Of a DNA stretch of 64,000 nt, positions 46,478 to 59,600 are shown in pieces. Under the pieces are notes generated by a model. That model saw only the letters and a list, made by a program, of their open reading frames with translations. It was not told the origin of the DNA and ran no database searches. The position numbers and the translations under genes were made by a program. The number at the start of each line of letters is the position of its first letter. The first letter of the stretch is position 1. Source of the stretch: Colletotrichum lupini (Eukaryota > Ascomycota > Sordariomycetes > Glomerellales > Glomerellaceae); the NCBI RefSeq assembly GCF_023278565.1, contig NC_064675.1, positions 4,836,001 to 4,900,000 on the forward strand, written 5' to 3'.

Positions 46478-48164
46478 CGGGACAGAGTGTTGGTCCTGAT
46501 GGTGTTGTGTCAGTCCCCTGTACCCTTTTTAGAAAGTTGTACTGGTTCGTCGTGAGGGCGCTCGGTCGGAAGAACTTTCTGTCGTGTTTTAGTACCGCCT
46601 CATGTTGTGGAAGTTGAGATGGTTTCTTCGACCCCTGACCGAAATGTTTATGGAATAATGTGTAATTTAGCAGAGATGAATGAGGAAATGAAATGAGCCT
46701 AGACAAAGAATTCATCGAAACCGCACTAAGCACTCAGAATTGTGAAGTTTCAAAGAGAAGATGACTTCACAATGTCCATTGTCTTGCCTGTTACTCATTG
46801 ATGAAAAGTGTCGAGGAACAAGGAAAAGGGTTGGCATCAAAGGAGTATAGCTCGGACTCGCGAGTTGCATTTTCCGCAAGGCCACCCTTGGGCTTCGCAA
46901 CTCACCATGTTCCCAAACAAGCGCCGAAGAAATCGCAATTAAACTCGCTAGAATGAGAATGAAGAAAGGTTTTCGTAAACTCGCTGGACATTGGGTTTTT
47001 GATATCTGCGGGCGGAGCCATAGTTAGGTGATGTGTTCTCGAACGAGACTATACGCGCGTCTGACATGAACGTGATCGACGGACTAGAGAGCGGCACGAT
47101 TGCTTATCACTGACGATTTGCGGGGATGTTTTTCGGTAGTCGGTAACGGGCATCAAGCTTTTTTGAATCGCCAAGAGATGCAACCTCTTGTCATGTTCTC
47201 TCTTGGCTTGTTTTGAACATCACACTGGCGATCGGTTCATCCTCCACCCCCACAGATTGCAGGGAAAGCTGCTTCTAGCCATGGACTAGAACAGCGGAGA
47301 GTAAAGCGAAAGAAACACCAATCACGACGCAGGGCGGATGATCGACAAATCATATTCCAAGAGACCTTGTGCTGGCATTAGATGCTGCTCTACTGTCTAC
47401 ACTGACAGAGTTAATCAAACACAAGCTCGAACCCAGGAGCGAGTAGATCATGAGGCTTGAGGATGGCAGACCGCAAACGAGATAGCATACGACGACCGAG
47501 TGAGAATTTGTGTATTGTTCGTCGAAAGAAGGTTAATTGTTCCTGCATTACACTTCTCCATGGACCATGACTAGTTATTAGTCTTTCCGCCGGCAAGTTG
47601 CGAAGGCGGCACTGGACAGGTAAGGGGTAGGGTTCGTGTGTTGAAACGTGCGGATTTGCAATTGTTTTGGAAACCTGTAACCTTAAGTGGGATCAAAACG
47701 TGAGCAAAATGTTGGGACGAAGAAGGCCTCCGCCGCGAAGATCCTACGACAAGTTCTGTCACAACTGTCGCACCTGTCCTAGTTGAAGCATTAAGTTCTT
47801 CGAGGGGAGATTCAGTTCCCGGCGCTAAGGGGGAACCTTTCGATGGCTGGCCGAGAAGTGTTCCCTGGCGAGACGGGCACTTCCGTATGGTAGGACCTGA
47901 ATCCCTCTCTGTTGACTCGTGATCGTTTTCGTCCCAATCGGCTCTTCTTGCGTTTTCTCAGATCGTTATACAAACTGGTCCTGTAATCCGCATGTGCTTC
48001 TCATTCCCCTTCCCTCCATAGCTGGGCTATCTGGTTTGTTCTTCTTCCCCCGCCGCGCTCTCTTACGTTCGGACCTCTGCGAGACACGAACGAACGGCGC
48101 CGATAATATCATCAACCCGTCTTCGTGCCCTTCATAGCAAAAGAGACAAGGAAGGCCAACCAGG
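46478..48164. other. Intergenic, upstream of the sedolisin gene
   Basis: 1.7 kb with no open frame worth calling. It contains the sedolisin promoter. Confidence 0.55.
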
Positions 48165-49976
48165 ATGGCTCCTCTCAAAGCCCTTTTGGCCCTAGCGGCC
48201 GCCTTCACCGGCATCGAAGCCCGCCTCATGTCCAGGGCAGCCGCGCTCGCCAACGGTGTCCAGATGACAAACATGGCCGCAGACGACCAGCAGATCAACC
48301 TCCAAATCGGCATCAAGTTGCAAAATATCGACAAGCTGGAACCCATGCTCAGGGACGTCTCCGATCCGGACAGTCCTAACTACGGTAAGTACCTGACGGC
48401 GGCTCAGGTCAACGACATGTTCAAGCCAGCCGAGGCCTCAGTCAAGGCCATCCAGACCTGGCTCGCCAACGAGAACGTCACAGACGTCTCGTACACGGAC
48501 AACGGCCGCTTCGTCAACTTTGCGACAAACGTCGGCACCGCGAACAAGATGCTCGGCGCCACCTTTGCGTACTATGACGTCCAGGGCACCATGAAGCTGC
48601 GGACGACCGAGTACTCCCTCCCGAACGCGATGACGGAGCACATTGAGCTGGTGACGCCCACGACGTACTTTGGCAACATGAAGTCCGACCCAGCCTTCAC
48701 AAACGCCCAGCTGCCACAGATGCCCGCGCCGCTCTCTCGCAGACAGGGCACCGGGCCCAGCGCGACCGCCAACTGCTCTAAGGTCTTCACACCGGCGTGC
48801 TTCGAGCTGGCCTACAACTACGGCGCCTACCAGGCCGACCCGGCGGCAGGCAGCCGCGTCGGCTTCGCCAGTTTCCTCAACCAGTCTGCCCGCCAGGACG
48901 ACCTCACGGCTTTCCTGGGCAGGTTCCAGCTGCCAGCTCAAAAGTTCACCAGCGTTCTCGTCAACGGCGGACAAGATCACCAGGACCCCAAGGGCGCCAT
49001 CGGTGAGGCCAACCTCGACGCCCAGGTCATGGCCGCCGCCGTCAAGACCCTCCCGATCACGCAGTACCTCACAGGCGGCAAGCCGCCCCTGGTCCCCAAC
49101 CTTCGCACACCGACGCAGGCAGACAACCAGAACGAGCCATTCCTCGACTTTTACCAGTTCATGATGACGCAGGAGAACGAGAAGATCCCGCAGGTGCTCT
49201 CCGTCTCATACGGCGACGACGAGCAGACCGTCCCCATCGAGTACGCCACGCGCGTGTGCAATCTCATCGGTATGATGGGCCTGCGCGGCGTCAGCGTCCT
49301 CGAGTCCAGCGGCGACACGGGCGTCGGCGCGCCGTGCCGCGCCAACGACGGCAGCAACCAACCGCAGTTCACGCCGCAGTTCCCCGCGACGTGCCCGTAC
49401 ATCACCGCCGTCGGCGGGACCCAGGCATTCGGGCCTGAGACCACGTGGGTGGCGTCCGGCAGCGGCTTCAGCAACTACTTCAAGCAGGCGTGGTACCAGG
49501 AGACGATGGTGGCCCAGTACCTCCAGACCGGCATCCCCGCTGACGTGAAGGCGTACTACCAGCCCTTTGCCAACTTCACCGGCCGCGGGTTCCCTGATAT
49601 CGCAGCCCACTCCGCCAGCCCCCCGTTCGCCATCGTTAACGCCAACAAGCTCGTTGGAACCGGTGGCACATCAGCTTCTGCCCCGTTGATGGCCGGCCTC
49701 GTCGGACTCCTCAACGACGCTAGAATCCGTGCCGGACAGCCGACTATGGGCTTCATGAATCCGTGGCTGTACAAGAGAGGCTTCAAGGGCCTCACCGATG
49801 TCACGACCGGCGTCGCCCAGGGTTGCGGAGGTACGGATTTGCAGTCGGGCAAGCCGTTGCAGGGCTCCGGTGTGATTCCCTTTGCGACATGGAACGGCAC
49901 TCAGGGTTGGGATCCCGTGACGGGACTCGGCCTTCCCAACTTTGAGGAGATGAAGAAGATTGCTCTTACTAAATAG
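48165..49976 (+). CDS. Secreted sedolisin (S53) peptidase, tripeptidyl-peptidase type
   Basis: Acid serine-carboxyl peptidase of family S53, secreted as a proenzyme and active at low pH on extracellular protein. Single exon, 603 aa, complete. Signal peptide MAPLKALLALAAAFTGIEA. The pro-kumamolisin propeptide covers about residues 20-190 (DSPNYGKYLTAAQVNDMF). The catalytic domain has Glu281 and Asp285 in GEANLDAQ, the oxyanion Asp384 in SSGDTGVG, and Ser503 in GGTSASAP. The C-terminal Ca2+ site is suggested by GLTDVTTG and GWDPVTGLGLPNF. All key residues are present, so the enzyme should be active. GC-rich third codon positions match the core genes rather than the AT-rich block. Such peptidases are often induced by protein or plant tissue; no regulatory site is identified here. 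Confidence 0.93.
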   Translation: MAPLKALLALAAAFTGIEARLMSRAAALANGVQMTNMAADDQQINLQIGIKLQNIDKLEPMLRDVSDPDSPNYGKYLTAAQVNDMFKPAEASVKAIQTWLANENVTDVSYTDNGRFVNFATNVGTANKMLGATFAYYDVQGTMKLRTTEYSLPNAMTEHIELVTPTTYFGNMKSDPAFTNAQLPQMPAPLSRRQGTGPSATANCSKVFTPACFELAYNYGAYQADPAAGSRVGFASFLNQSARQDDLTAFLGRFQLPAQKFTSVLVNGGQDHQDPKGAIGEANLDAQVMAAAVKTLPITQYLTGGKPPLVPNLRTPTQADNQNEPFLDFYQFMMTQENEKIPQVLSVSYGDDEQTVPIEYATRVCNLIGMMGLRGVSVLESSGDTGVGAPCRANDGSNQPQFTPQFPATCPYITAVGGTQAFGPETTWVASGSGFSNYFKQAWYQETMVAQYLQTGIPADVKAYYQPFANFTGRGFPDIAAHSASPPFAIVNANKLVGTGGTSASAPLMAGLVGLLNDARIRAGQPTMGFMNPWLYKRGFKGLTDVTTGVAQGCGGTDLQSGKPLQGSGVIPFATWNGTQGWDPVTGLGLPNFEEMKKIALTK

Positions 49977-51763
49977 AATCGCTCTGCCTTCTCTCGCCCC
50001 GGAATGATTGGCACTTGAGAGTTCATTTCAGAGGCTGGCTAGCCTAATCGTAAATACACTTGAATTACTGTTACCATCTCATTCTCCTGATAGAAACGAC
50101 TTTTGAAATGTAAAGCTCTGTGATAGAAGTACGATGTTCAGTAACTTCAGTTGTACTTTGTCAAGCTGACGCCGAATAGAAGTAATCAACCACGAGAGAA
50201 TTACCACATGCCAAAGACACTTGCAGACTTCTCGTGGTCTTGCTCGCGTGGCATCTCGCAGCGCTTGCGAGATCATCTCTACTAATCTTAGCCTTGTCCA
50301 AATCGTAGCTAGGCAACTTTAGTAATTATTCGGGTGTTTTTGTCTGATAGCCACTTGACCATCGCAGACGAGACCAAGAATAGATAGGTAGGCAAAATGC
50401 GAGATCAGACGTTGACAACTGAGAAATCTAATTCGTCAGAATCCGACGAAAAGGAAGCGTTTGCTCAAGATAGGGCTGGGAAGCTGGGGACGAGAGACAA
50501 GTGAATAGACAATGAAACAAGACACTCTTGCTCGACTTCACCGAATGCAACCTAGTTTCAAGGGTCCTACGATGCGATCCCGGGACCGTGGGAAAGGCTT
50601 CGTACGCATCTAATGAGCCCGGCTATTCTCGTCGCGTGGCTTGCCTGACAGATTCGATGTCCCGAATTTGACCATAGGTCGTCTTCGAATTTCGATAGCG
50701 TGCTCTCGGCGCGTGGCAAGGTCCAAGGTCCGAGCCCCGCGCCAGTCTCGCGGATGGCTGACAGCTGAAGTCTTGGCGCCAAAATAGAGGCTTTTCAGGG
50801 GTAAATTCGATCCTCCTGAGGAGCCTCTGCGAAAATCTAAAAGTGCAAAATTTCTTCCAGTGCGGCTGTCTTTTCAGCTGGCCTTTCCGGATATGGAGAT
50901 GTTGCCGTGTTTTCTCTCGTAGAATACAGCGAACGGCACTGTTTAAGACGTGAGCGCTTTGTTGATCCGATGCCCCCGCGACGTTGCGACGGATGATTCA
51001 GCCAGCTGTCAAAGTCCCATCTCGAGAGTCGACACTTTGTTCAGATGCAAGGCTGCTTTTCGCCGTTTTCATCGTGTCTCTTGCTGATTCGAGGGGTCTG
51101 GTAACAACCTAGAATAGAATCGTGACTGGCCCATGCAGGCCGAGGCGGGAAAGGAGCTGCTAAAGTGACCAGAGTCTTATCATTTGACAAAGTCAATGTG
51201 ATATCGACAATCCAGATCGGATGGTCACAGAAAGCGGGACCAGGCTGCGACGAGCTGGACGAATCCAACTCATCTGGGCGGCTGCATTATCAATGTGATG
51301 AAGTCGTCTTTGCCTGCAGTAGCCAACAAGAGAATTCTTCCTTACAGTCGCGCGCCCTATTTGCCTGTTTGTCACAATGCTATTCGACATCTCCCCCGAG
51401 ATGAAGACATTTCAGTAGATTCATGTTGCGTATGCCAAGGTAGGTTCTCTCGGGAAGAGCAATGGTCCAGCAGTCCTGGGCGTAAAAAAGAAAGGGACAC
51501 TAGTGAATAAGGGCCTTCCACTTTTCGAAGTTTCTGCCGGCGTTCGCGATGTTGGTCACAGCGCTGCCAGATGCCGCGAGCCTGGTCTCGACCTTTCGAC
51601 GCAGTCCGACGTGGGACTAGCTAAGGTCTGAAAGGGCGAAGGCTGCTCTGGAGAGTTCAGGGCCACAACCCTTGCAATCTTTCACGATGTCCTGAACAAC
51701 TGGACGGCAACCCAGCTCTGGCTGAAAACCATGAGTTCGTAAGGTTGGCGAGACGGGGCGTTA
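49977..51763. other. Intergenic, left flank of the RIP block
   Basis: 1.8 kb of normal base composition without a convincing gene. Near 51660-51750 a short plus-strand frame (LAIFHDVLNNWTATQLWLKT) looks like a fragment of a coding sequence and ends in TAA just before the inverted-repeat arm. It is too short to assign. Confidence 0.45.
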
Positions 51764-51796
51764 TACGGCAGACTGCAAGAGGCACTCCGCCAAAAC
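51764..51796 (+). repeat. 33-bp inverted-repeat arm, left
   Basis: A perfect 33-bp match, inverted, to 56655-56687. The arm begins TACGGCAGACTGCAAGAGGC. It starts with TA at its outer end, and the partner ends with TA, as expected for a TA target duplication of a Tc1/mariner-type or MITE element. Base composition is normal, not RIP-mutated. Confidence 0.9.
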
Positions 51797-51828
51797 ACTT
51801 TTTTCATGTGTCAAAGCAGAAATCGTAT

Positions 51829-51836
51829 TTTACGGT
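51829..51836 (+). repeat. 8-bp direct repeat, left (TTTACGGT)
   Basis: TTTACGGT occurs here and at 56622-56629, exactly at the two edges of the AT-rich block. It may be the target-site duplication of the inserted element. Confidence 0.45.
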
Positions 51837-54800
51837 CACCCCACTACCTAGGATAGGGTCTAGACTAGTATAATAACCTATAAATAGGGGTTATAGAGAT
51901 TTATAGCTTAAAAAATATTTTAATTTTGTAATATATTAGACCGTATAGCAGTATATAAAATCGCGTAATATCGTACCCCGATATAAAAGTTTTTCTTTTT
52001 TTTATAACTTTATTATAAAAATAATTACTACTTTTTGCCCTCTTATAAATAAAAATTACTCTTTATTTAAGTTATTAAACTAATAGTTTATTTATAAATA
52101 TTATAATATAGATTTATAATAACTTTTAGTTTCTATATAAGACGTTACCGAACTAATCGATCTTATAATACCTCTTTGTAAAGCTATTTCAAAACGACTA
52201 ATTAATAATAATACTTATATAAGCTCTACTCTTTTTATATAATAAGAACATATAAACGTATAAGCCTTAATATTAATAAAATCTCTTTTTATAAGCTTAA
52301 AAGAGCGGGAACGAAGTATTTAATAAACGAAAAAGGAGTTAAAATAATTATTAATAATTAATATCTTTATTATATTATATAATATATCCTTTTTTAAAAA
52401 CGAACTTAACAGTTTCTAAGTAACGACTTATATTAACGTCTAAGTTATTAAGAAGTTTATTAAAAAAGTTTAGTTTAATTACTTCTTAATATTTACTTTA
52501 TATTAAGATATAATACGATTTATTATTTTATATTTTATAATAAACTAGGAAACTCTTTTAATAAAGTAAATAATATTTCTAATTAATATAAAGAATCCTT
52601 ATAATATTTTAGAGTATTATAAAGTAGCGTACGAAGCTATAAGTTTAGAGAGATTCCTTTTTAAAGCTGCGATTTTATATAAAAAAAAATTACCAACTTT
52701 CTATTATTTTTTAAATTAGAATTGAGTTACTAGTTATTAAACTTTAGTTAATAAAGAAGGGAAAAGGTCGTATAAAGCTAATTATAACTAAAACTTTAAG
52801 TAAAACGACGTATAGAAATATTCCGAAAACACGGCTTTTAATAGGTATTAGTATTAAATTAATAATAAAGATTAAGGAGGAATTATTAGTTAAGTAAGAA
52901 AAGAAGATCGTTAAGAAGGAGGTAAAAGCTAAGAAAAAGGTTAAAAAGGATAAAAACGATAGGAAAGACGAGATTATAATAGTTTAATAAGAAGATAAAG
53001 TTTATAATAGTAAATAACTTGGTATATTATAAGAATAGAAACGAGCATTCTCGTTAATAAATAGTTTAGAATAAACTATAATTATATTTATAATTCCTCT
53101 TCGTCCTTAGTATTGCTCGTAATTATAAAGCTATTTAATACTCTAAGATTAATTCTAGAGTTTTCTAATCTCTACTTAACCTATATAATACTACTCTATA
53201 GTTTATTAAATAAAGTAACTTTTAGTTAGAACTTATTATATATATATTACTTTAAATAAATACGAAGATATTAATATACTTTAAAATAAGGATAATTAGC
53301 CTTACTAAACTTCGTACTTTTAGTTAATATAGTTAGGGAGCTCTTAATAATTAAGGTATAAATCTATAAGGTAGCTTAAAGAAGATATGCGTTTAGATTA
53401 TTACTATTCTAAATAGTATTTAATAGTTATTAAACTAAGTCTTAGTTAATTAGCTATATAAAGTTTTATACGGTTCGTAACGTAGGTTAATAATATAGTT
53501 ATTATAGCTAATTAGAAATAACGTAAGGGCGACCTTTTTAATAACGAATTCGATAAGAGTTCTAAATTTATACGAAGTTAATAAAATTAGAACGAATTAG
53601 TAATATATACGTAAATAGAAGTGCAATCTAGTTAGAGAGTATATTTATATAGAATAGCCCTTAGAACTTAAGTAATTAGAAGTATTCTTATAAATATAAG
53701 TATACTTATATATACTAAGATATATATTACTTACCCGCTAATATACTAATCTACTTTAATAAAAACGATTTTACTAACTTTTAATTTTAATATTATAAAT
53801 ACTTTTACTAAAGATCTAGTAATTACGGAATATAATTAGACTTTTTATTATTAAATAGTGTTATAAAAAGTAGTAATAAATACTAAATATAAGAACGGTT
53901 TCTTTCCCTTAGTCTAAACGAACTTGTAATAATATAAATCCCCGTTATTAAATAATAATAAGATATTATATAAGTATATTCTAGGACGTATAAGTAGAAA
54001 CCCCTATATAGAACTATATAATAAATTATAAATAAGTATTAATACTAATATAGATCTTAAATCTAAATAGTAAAAGCTTATCGTACGTATTTAAAAACTA
54101 AATATAATTTAGTCTAGGAGTCGTAAACCCTTTATAATAATACCTTATCTTACTTAACCGATCTTAAACTTATTATAAAAAGGTTTTGTAATATATAAGG
54201 TATAGTTTATCTTAGCTAATAATATAAGCTTATTAGCGAACTTATATATAAAAATACTCTCTATTATACCCTTTAGTACGGTAAGTAACCTTTAGTATAC
54301 TAAAAAAGAACTTTTCTAATCGTTATTATATAATTACGAGCTATTTTAGTATTTATTATTACTAAAGCTAATTTTATTAACGAAGTATTAATAATCCTAT
54401 AGCCGTAATTATAAATCCTTTAAACTAGAGTTAAAAAAGGATATTTTTATTATTTAAGTATTATTAGAAGAATAATTCTTAGATACGAATTAATAGATCT
54501 TTAGAAAAGACCGTACGCTCTTCTTATTATAAGTCCTATTTCGTAAGTTAACGTTCGAAAGTTCGCTTTATAATTCTAGTATTAAAAATTATAAAGATAT
54601 ATATAATAATTATATTATAAGTCTAATTACTCTCTAACTTTATAATAATTATCGTTCGATATAATAAAAAATTAATACGCGGTCGTACTATTCTAAAAAA
54701 GTAGTAATATATAAAATAAAAAACTAAGAAAGAAATTTTAAATAAGGGGTAAATATTTATATATAATTATAGCAATATATAAGGGTATCCTTTTACTTAC

Positions 54801-56621
54801 TAAGTCTTATAAGTATATATATAAAAATATAAACGCTTATAAGGATCTATAATATTAAAAAGGATAAAAAAGTATATAATAATAATATATAATAAATAAA
54901 AGTTCTATAATTTTATTAAAAACGTTAAACTTTAGGGGGAGCCTTTATATAGTTAGTTACGGCTTTTTATAAGCTAAACTAAGCGTATATACTCTAGCTT
55001 ATAATTAATAAGTACCCTACGACTCTATAGGGGCCTTATTACTTAAGTATTAAACCTAATTATACTATATCCTAATATATACTTATATAAACTCCTATAT
55101 TATACTATATAAGAATATCGAATTAATTACTCCTTACTTAGAGTCTATATAAGTTAGTAACGCTCTTTATAATCCTATATATTATTATATATACCCTTTT
55201 TATTATCTTTAGCTTACTTAGCTACCTATTTAAGGGCTTTTACTATCGTACGGAAGTATATAGCGGGGATAATACTTAAAGACTTAAGTAGAGCACCGAT
55301 ATAAACTTTATTATAGCCCTTATAATTACGACTGCGCTTAACGACTTTAATAAGCGTATTACGAGCTAATACGAACCGTTAATAAACTATAAATAAATAT
55401 AAGGTAGTATAGAGTAACGTATAAGTAATAACGGGAGGTATAACGAGCGTATACTCGTATATAATAAATATATAATTATAACTAGAGTAGCCCTTACTTA
55501 TAAAAGTAACGTAATTAGTAAAAATACCTTTATTAGCCTTATAATAAGTATACGACTTAGTACTAATCTTAGCGTCGCTATATACGGTTATCTAAATAGT
55601 ATTAATAACCTAAGTACGAGTTACGGCAATATCCGGGGGTATATAACGGCTATTCTTAATAATCTTAGGGTTAAGCTTAATCTAACGCTAGGGCTAGATT
55701 ATACGGGTTAGTATAATAATATTAAATAATATAGGGTAATATATACTAACTTATATAATACTAAAGTTATAGATTTAATAAAAAGTCTTTAAAAAGGAAA
55801 ATAAAGAGCTTATAAATAATATAAGAATCCGTATAATAAGGAAGTTATTATATAGAAATATACGTATTAATAAGGAGATAAGAGGTTATTTTATAAGATA
55901 TAAGGTTATTAAAGTACTATATAGGTTAATATACGGGGACCGTTAAGAGCTATATACCCTTAATACGGGCCGGAACGCTATGTTAAGCGCTTATTATAAG
56001 TATTATATAGCGTACGCAATTATTAAGAAAGGGAGTATCCTATATAAAATTATTAATATATATACGTAAATAGTTAATACTAAAGAAAAAAGTAAATAAA
56101 AAGAATTAAATTGTAAATAGATATATATACGTAATTACACTTATAATTATATATATATTAGCTTAAAAAGAAGCATAATTATTAATTAATAAAAATTATA
56201 CTAGTAATTGCGCATAAAACTGCCTAATTATAACTAATTAATATTTTTAATTAGTAAATTGCGAATATTATACTTATAATTACGTATATAATTAGGTAAT
56301 AGTAATAAAAATAAAATAGAAAAGGGTATAAAGTATAATAAAGCGAAATATAATCGCTAATAAGTAATTATAGGGGCGTAGGCGGATTACTTACCTTACT
56401 TAAGGAATATTAGGTTAGTTAAGAGGAAAGGGAAATTAATTAGTAATAAAAATTAATAGGGAGGATATACCCCCTAGCTACCCTATTTTCGCTAGGTAGT
56501 ATAACCGCCCTTATATAACTACTACTACCTACGGTTATAAGCAATTCCTTATAATAATATACGGGATTTATTATAATATTTATTTATATATATAAGAAAG
56601 TCGCGCTATTAATGCCTAAAA
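51837..56621. mobile_element. RIP-mutated transposable element (AT-rich block)
   Basis: 4.8 kb of extreme AT richness with abrupt edges and no open reading frame of any size. CA and TG dinucleotides are almost absent: in 52261-52500 I find one CA and no TG, while TA is everywhere and CG survives. That is the signature of repeat-induced point mutation, which converts CpA to TpA on both strands of repeated DNA. By family knowledge such blocks are dead transposons. The element class cannot be read: no intact LTR, transposase or polymerase motif survives to my eye. Near 56100-56290 related ATTACGT/ATTAT segments recur and could be remains of a terminal repeat. The stretch 56370-56560 is somewhat less degraded. 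Confidence 0.85.
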
Positions 56622-56629
56622 TTTACGGT
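56622..56629 (+). repeat. 8-bp direct repeat, right (TTTACGGT)
   Basis: Partner of the copy at 51829-51836. Normal-composition sequence resumes immediately after it. Confidence 0.45.
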
Positions 56630-56654
56630 AGCCGTAGGTCTATTAGAAAGAACG

Positions 56655-56687
56655 GTTTTGGCGGAGTGCCTCTTGCAGTCTGCCGTA
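56655..56687 (-). repeat. 33-bp inverted-repeat arm, right
   Basis: Perfect inverted partner of 51764-51796. Without the RIP block the two arms would be about 57-65 nt apart, forming an element of roughly 130 bp. Confidence 0.9.
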
Positions 56688-59600
56688 CGTTGCAAGGATT
56701 CGATTGGACAGTTCTGGGGCGGAGATATCGTGAACCGGGAAAATTGTATGCGGGATGGCAATAGTCGAAAACGGGATCTGCGCAGGCTCAGGGGTTGGCT
56801 AGATAGGCAGTACAGAGTTCAGACACGCCGACAGCTGAACTTGATGCATAAGGTTGACTGGTATTAGGGCTCGCTACGCGAAAAGAATGCAATTGCCACG
56901 TTCATCGTCAATTTGATAGAGATGATGCGTTGAGAGCTGAAGCCAGCATGTGTTGAATAGTCTTTGCTCGCGAATTGAGACAGAAACTATTCGTTTAACC
57001 GCTGGGCTGAGAGATCTGCCATCCATTGTTAAGCAGCACACAACGGACGCCGGCAACAAGACCGCGTCCTGGGCAGTGTCGATCAAAAAGAGAATCCAGA
57101 GACTTGACTGATTCGGGGCAGCAGACCGACACTTGAGTTTCTTGATTCCTTTCAGCAGATTCAGCGTTATGGAGGCTTTCTAGTCAAATTGACTCGCGTC
57201 TTTGTTGGGATTCACCGCACCCATTGTTCAGCCTGTTCGGACTGCTCAGGCCTCTAGCGCAGAATTTGGCCGGGATGGCGAAACGAATGCATAGACCCAA
57301 GTCGAAAGATGAGGCGAAGATACCCAAGTGGATTTGAAGTAGCTGAGGTCATGGGAAAGACCGAAAAAGCGCCACGGTCGGGATGAATGGAAATCGGCGC
57401 GACCAGACGTTGGGAACTTCAGACCAATATTCTCCATTGTGCAGCATTGCAGCACAAAAGTAGCTGAGAGTCGAGATTTGAACGTATCACAGTCGAGCCT
57501 GGTGCCTAGAAAAGCAAGATAGTCGTATGCAGCCACATGGTATCTGCAGCGTTGCAGTGGGTGTTGCGGGCGAGAGATTTTGAATGTTTGATTGTCGTGA
57601 CCCGAGGCGAAAAGGACCAGTAACACAGCTTACCTACCTACCTGAGGTACACGGCGGCCGCTCCCCGAAGAGCCCGATAGGACGTTGCGGATATGCGAAT
57701 ATGCCGTTCAAAGTGCATATGCTCTGTACCACGTCATCCAATGGGACTTCTTCACGGCAATGAGTACGCAGCTAAACAACACAATGAGCAGCTATACGTG
57801 TAATGACATGCTCGTTTCTGCAAGGCACAGGCGGGAGGGAAGGTGCCGGTGGAAGGGTGCCACCGAAGCAACCAAGACACCACCTCAAGACACAACCTCA
57901 TCTAACCAAATGCAGAAACGACATCCAGGATCTGCCGCCATCCGTGACTGCGCTGCCGCTGCCTTGCAATCTGCATGTATCGCCATCATCATCACCTTGG
58001 GCGGCGTGCCAGCTTGCCTACCAACGTGCCAACGAGCCAACGTGCCAGCTTGCCTAGCTTTCCCGTCCCTCCTCCACCCTCTTTCAATCGGGTTCCATCG
58101 TCTGCCTCTGCCGGCTTCCTTCAGCCACCATTGTACGACCAACACATCTATCTACGACGTGCATGGAATGGGCCTGGTCTATGGAATACTTACACACTAA
58201 CACTTTTTGTACGCCATACCACCCCTGGAAATCGGCAGGACCAGGCAATGTCACAGGTTCAGCAAGCCACTCTCGCCCACCTAATCTCTAGCCATCTCAT
58301 CTCAATCATCCCATATTGACAATTCCGCCCGAACCTCGCCGCTACATGGGATGACGGTGGTTTCCCGTCTTACGCCCAAATCCTCTCCAGTCATTCTGCA
58401 AGTTACCGTCATGCATGGCTCTCGGACGAGACAATGACTGAGAGCACACCATTCCCGAAACATTGTTGCATGCCTTCGTGGAAAACACCGTATTGCTCCC
58501 AAAAAGCAAGTAACAACGGGAAGCCAACTCCTTTGGGGTTAACGAGGCAAGAATCCACCTCCACTCCGCCAGAGGTGTGCTTCAGGTCGGCCCCAATACG
58601 TGATTTTTCACCACCGCTCACAACCTTCACCGTGGCTAGTGCCAAGCGGAGAACTGTGAATGCCCACCAATCTTAGATGTAGGCATCCAACCGCCCTTCT
58701 ACTTCCTCGAAAAGACCGATACCTTATTCTAGAGCCAAAACACACAAACCTTATGTGAGGACTCGGTCTGAAGATCGCTCTTATTGTACGAGCGTCCCCC
58801 CACCCACGACGCAGAGACAACGGGAAACCTACTGCGTAGAGAGACACTCGGCCCGGTCAGCGTTATGTCTCTCCCAAAAGTGGGATACCCTCGCAATCCC
58901 AGGGTTGCTCGCCCAAGTGGTCAACGAATAAGGTTACCAAGACCTCGGAAGGCCCTGCCAGCTTGCCGTGACCAGGGTTCTGGGACGAAAGTAGCTAGAG
59001 GCCAAAAAACCAATTGTCCTGCAGCTTGCGGTATGCCAATTTTAGCGCCCACAACCAACTTGGCCGGCGCAAGCCAAGTAGACGAGCGGAGGTTTTCAAT
59101 GGTCAAAGACCTCTCGGAGGCTTGCTTTGCGGCAAGGCTAAGCTTGGTCAGGAAAGGACTGGAAAAAGGCCTTTTCCTCTCTCGGCTGTTGATATCAGCT
59201 ATCTGTCTTGCGCTTCTCTGCTTACACGACCTCCTTGAAAGCACAGTCTAGAGTCTCAGGAGATGGCCGATTTAGACCACGCTAAGTCAGGACGGCTCTG
59301 GTCGTTCCTGAGCTAGACTGCCCCATCATCCGCCGTTCTTCTGTCTCTAACCTTTTGTTTTGGTAGCATGTTGTTGATCACCAAAATCGCCGGGGTTTTC
59401 TCTGGCCGGCTTCGACTATCGTGTCTCCGGCGTGGGCGAGTGCCCTGATCAACACTGTCGTTGCCGGTGTCAGTTCACAGGCAGTCTCCCGGCTTGATGA
59501 GAAGAACTTTTTCGCGATCTTCCCGTGTCGTCCCGCTTGGCCAGTGGCCTGTAATCAACTCGCCTATTCCAGATCGGCATCATCATCATGATGGCACTTG

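Noticed and set aside
51837..56621. AT-rich block as a centromere or mitochondrial insertion
   Set aside because: Loss of CA/TG with CG retained points to RIP; it is short, sharply bounded by genic DNA, and holds no mitochondrial gene.
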